Shown here: positions 11,975 to 12,255 of the stretch, in pieces | Layout of the letters: every line of letters begins with the position of its first letter | How positions within the stretch are numbered: position 1 is the first letter of the stretch | Assembly: GCF_036965165.1 (NCBI RefSeq) | Contig: NZ_JBALOX010000161.1 | Span: 1-12,255 of the forward strand | Source: Ferdinandcohnia sp036965165 | Lineage (GTDB): Bacteria > Bacillota > Bacilli > Bacillales > Bacillaceae_L | Direction: 5' to 3' | DNA length: 12,255 nt | The notes under the pieces: model-generated | Told to the model about the DNA's origin: nothing | Database searches by the model: none | Seen by the model: only the letters and a program-made list of their open reading frames with translations | Translations under genes and position numbers: made by a program

Positions 11975-12094
11975 TTACTTCCCTTTCTTCGGCTGCTCCT
12001 TCTTTTGCTTATCCTGCTGCGTATTTTCGCCTAAATAATTCGTTTTGTGCTTTTTCTGCTCTTTAACAAACGCGTCAAAATCTAAATTTATCAC
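11975..12094 (-). CDS. Very small basic hypothetical protein, GTG start
   Basis: This is a 39-aa protein that I do not recognise with certainty. It reads MINLDFDAFVKEQKKHKTNY from its start and ends in a Lys/Gln-rich tail (KQKKEQPKKGK). It is strongly basic and hydrophilic, with no Cys, Trp, signal peptide or membrane segment. The GTG at 12094 lies ten bases after GAAAGG. An ATG three codons upstream (12103) would give 42 aa but sits directly against the RBS, so GTG is preferred. The size and Lys/Gln-rich nature recall small uncharacterised Bacillus proteins of about 40 aa such as the DUF4023 group, but I cannot confirm membership. It converges on eno across the 40-bp repeat array and has no evident terminator or promoter. 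It could be a chance frame; the RBS argues that it is real. Confidence 0.5.
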   Translation of the reverse strand: MINLDFDAFVKEQKKHKTNYLGENTQQDKQKKEQPKKGK

Positions 12095-12255
12095 AGAAAT
12101 CATTCCTTTCAAGGTAGTCAACCTTAATATGGACCTTTCCAGGGCAAATCATGAAGTGAATCTGATGGAAAATGTTCGAGCATTTAGTGAGTTTTTTAGG
12201 ATTTCGGACAAATATTTGATTATATCGGACATTGTTGTGATATTGTACCTATATA

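Noticed and set aside
12111..12125. AAGGT-AGTCA-ACCTT dyad before the 39-aa gene
   Set aside because: A 5-bp stem in AT-rich sequence is likely by chance. A similar ACCTT next to the RBS of the 58-aa gene was noted, but the shared part is too short to support a common control element.

Overview
The window comes from a low-GC Gram-positive bacterium of the Bacillaceae. The order whiA-crh, clpP beside a tRNA-Arg, rpoN(sigL), a small glutaredoxin-like gene, then cggR-gapA-pgk-tpiA-gpmI-eno is Bacillus-like. The proteins read as close relatives of the B. subtilis ones: Crh is 85 aa with Gln15/Ser46, GapA 335 aa, Pgk 394 aa, enolase 430 aa. Strong AAGGAGG-type ribosome binding sites, a CtsR box, a CggR operator and a cre-like site fit the same group. 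I cannot name the species.

Layout. (1) 1-923: the 3' half of whiA, then crh, closed by a bidirectional terminator shared with the convergent clpP. (2) 929-1714: clpP on the minus strand, with a SigA promoter overlapped by a CtsR operator. (3) 1722-1891: tRNA-Arg(CCG) with its own promoter and terminator. (4) 1909-2168: five tandem ~52-bp repeats that decay from left to right. (5) 2203-2379: a small acidic minus-strand protein with a TTG start. (6) 2416-4196: rpoN with a promoter and a downstream cre-like site, then the glutaredoxin-like gene and a terminator. (7) 4203-4345: a densely folded, gene-free element that I suspect is the orphan right end (guide-RNA scaffold) of an IS200/IS605-type element. 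(8) 4411-11743: the central glycolytic operon, with a CggR operator in front of cggR, an internal terminator and promoter between gapA and pgk, a palindromic intergenic repeat containing two unresolved bases between pgk and tpiA, and a strong terminator after eno. (9) 11815-11960: a second tandem array (40-bp units made of two 20-bp half-units). (10) 11975-12094: a very small basic minus-strand protein, then about 160 bases with no gene I can support.

How it fits together. The six-gene operon encodes the lower, triose part of glycolysis, from glyceraldehyde-3-phosphate to phosphoenolpyruvate, plus its repressor CggR. In B. subtilis CggR is released by fructose-1,6-bisphosphate. Crh is the regulatory HPr paralogue whose Ser46-phosphorylated form assists CcpA, and the cre-like site in the rpoN leader is a possible CcpA target. 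Carbon signalling therefore touches both ends of the window. clpP belongs to the heat-shock proteolysis regulon.

The coding part is ordinary core genome. The unusual material is intergenic: two unrelated tandem arrays that each fill a convergent gene junction, the putative orphan transposon RNA element upstream of the glycolytic promoter, twin mini-hairpins flanking gapA, and an intrinsic-terminator-like hairpin sitting at the predicted +1 of the pgk promoter.
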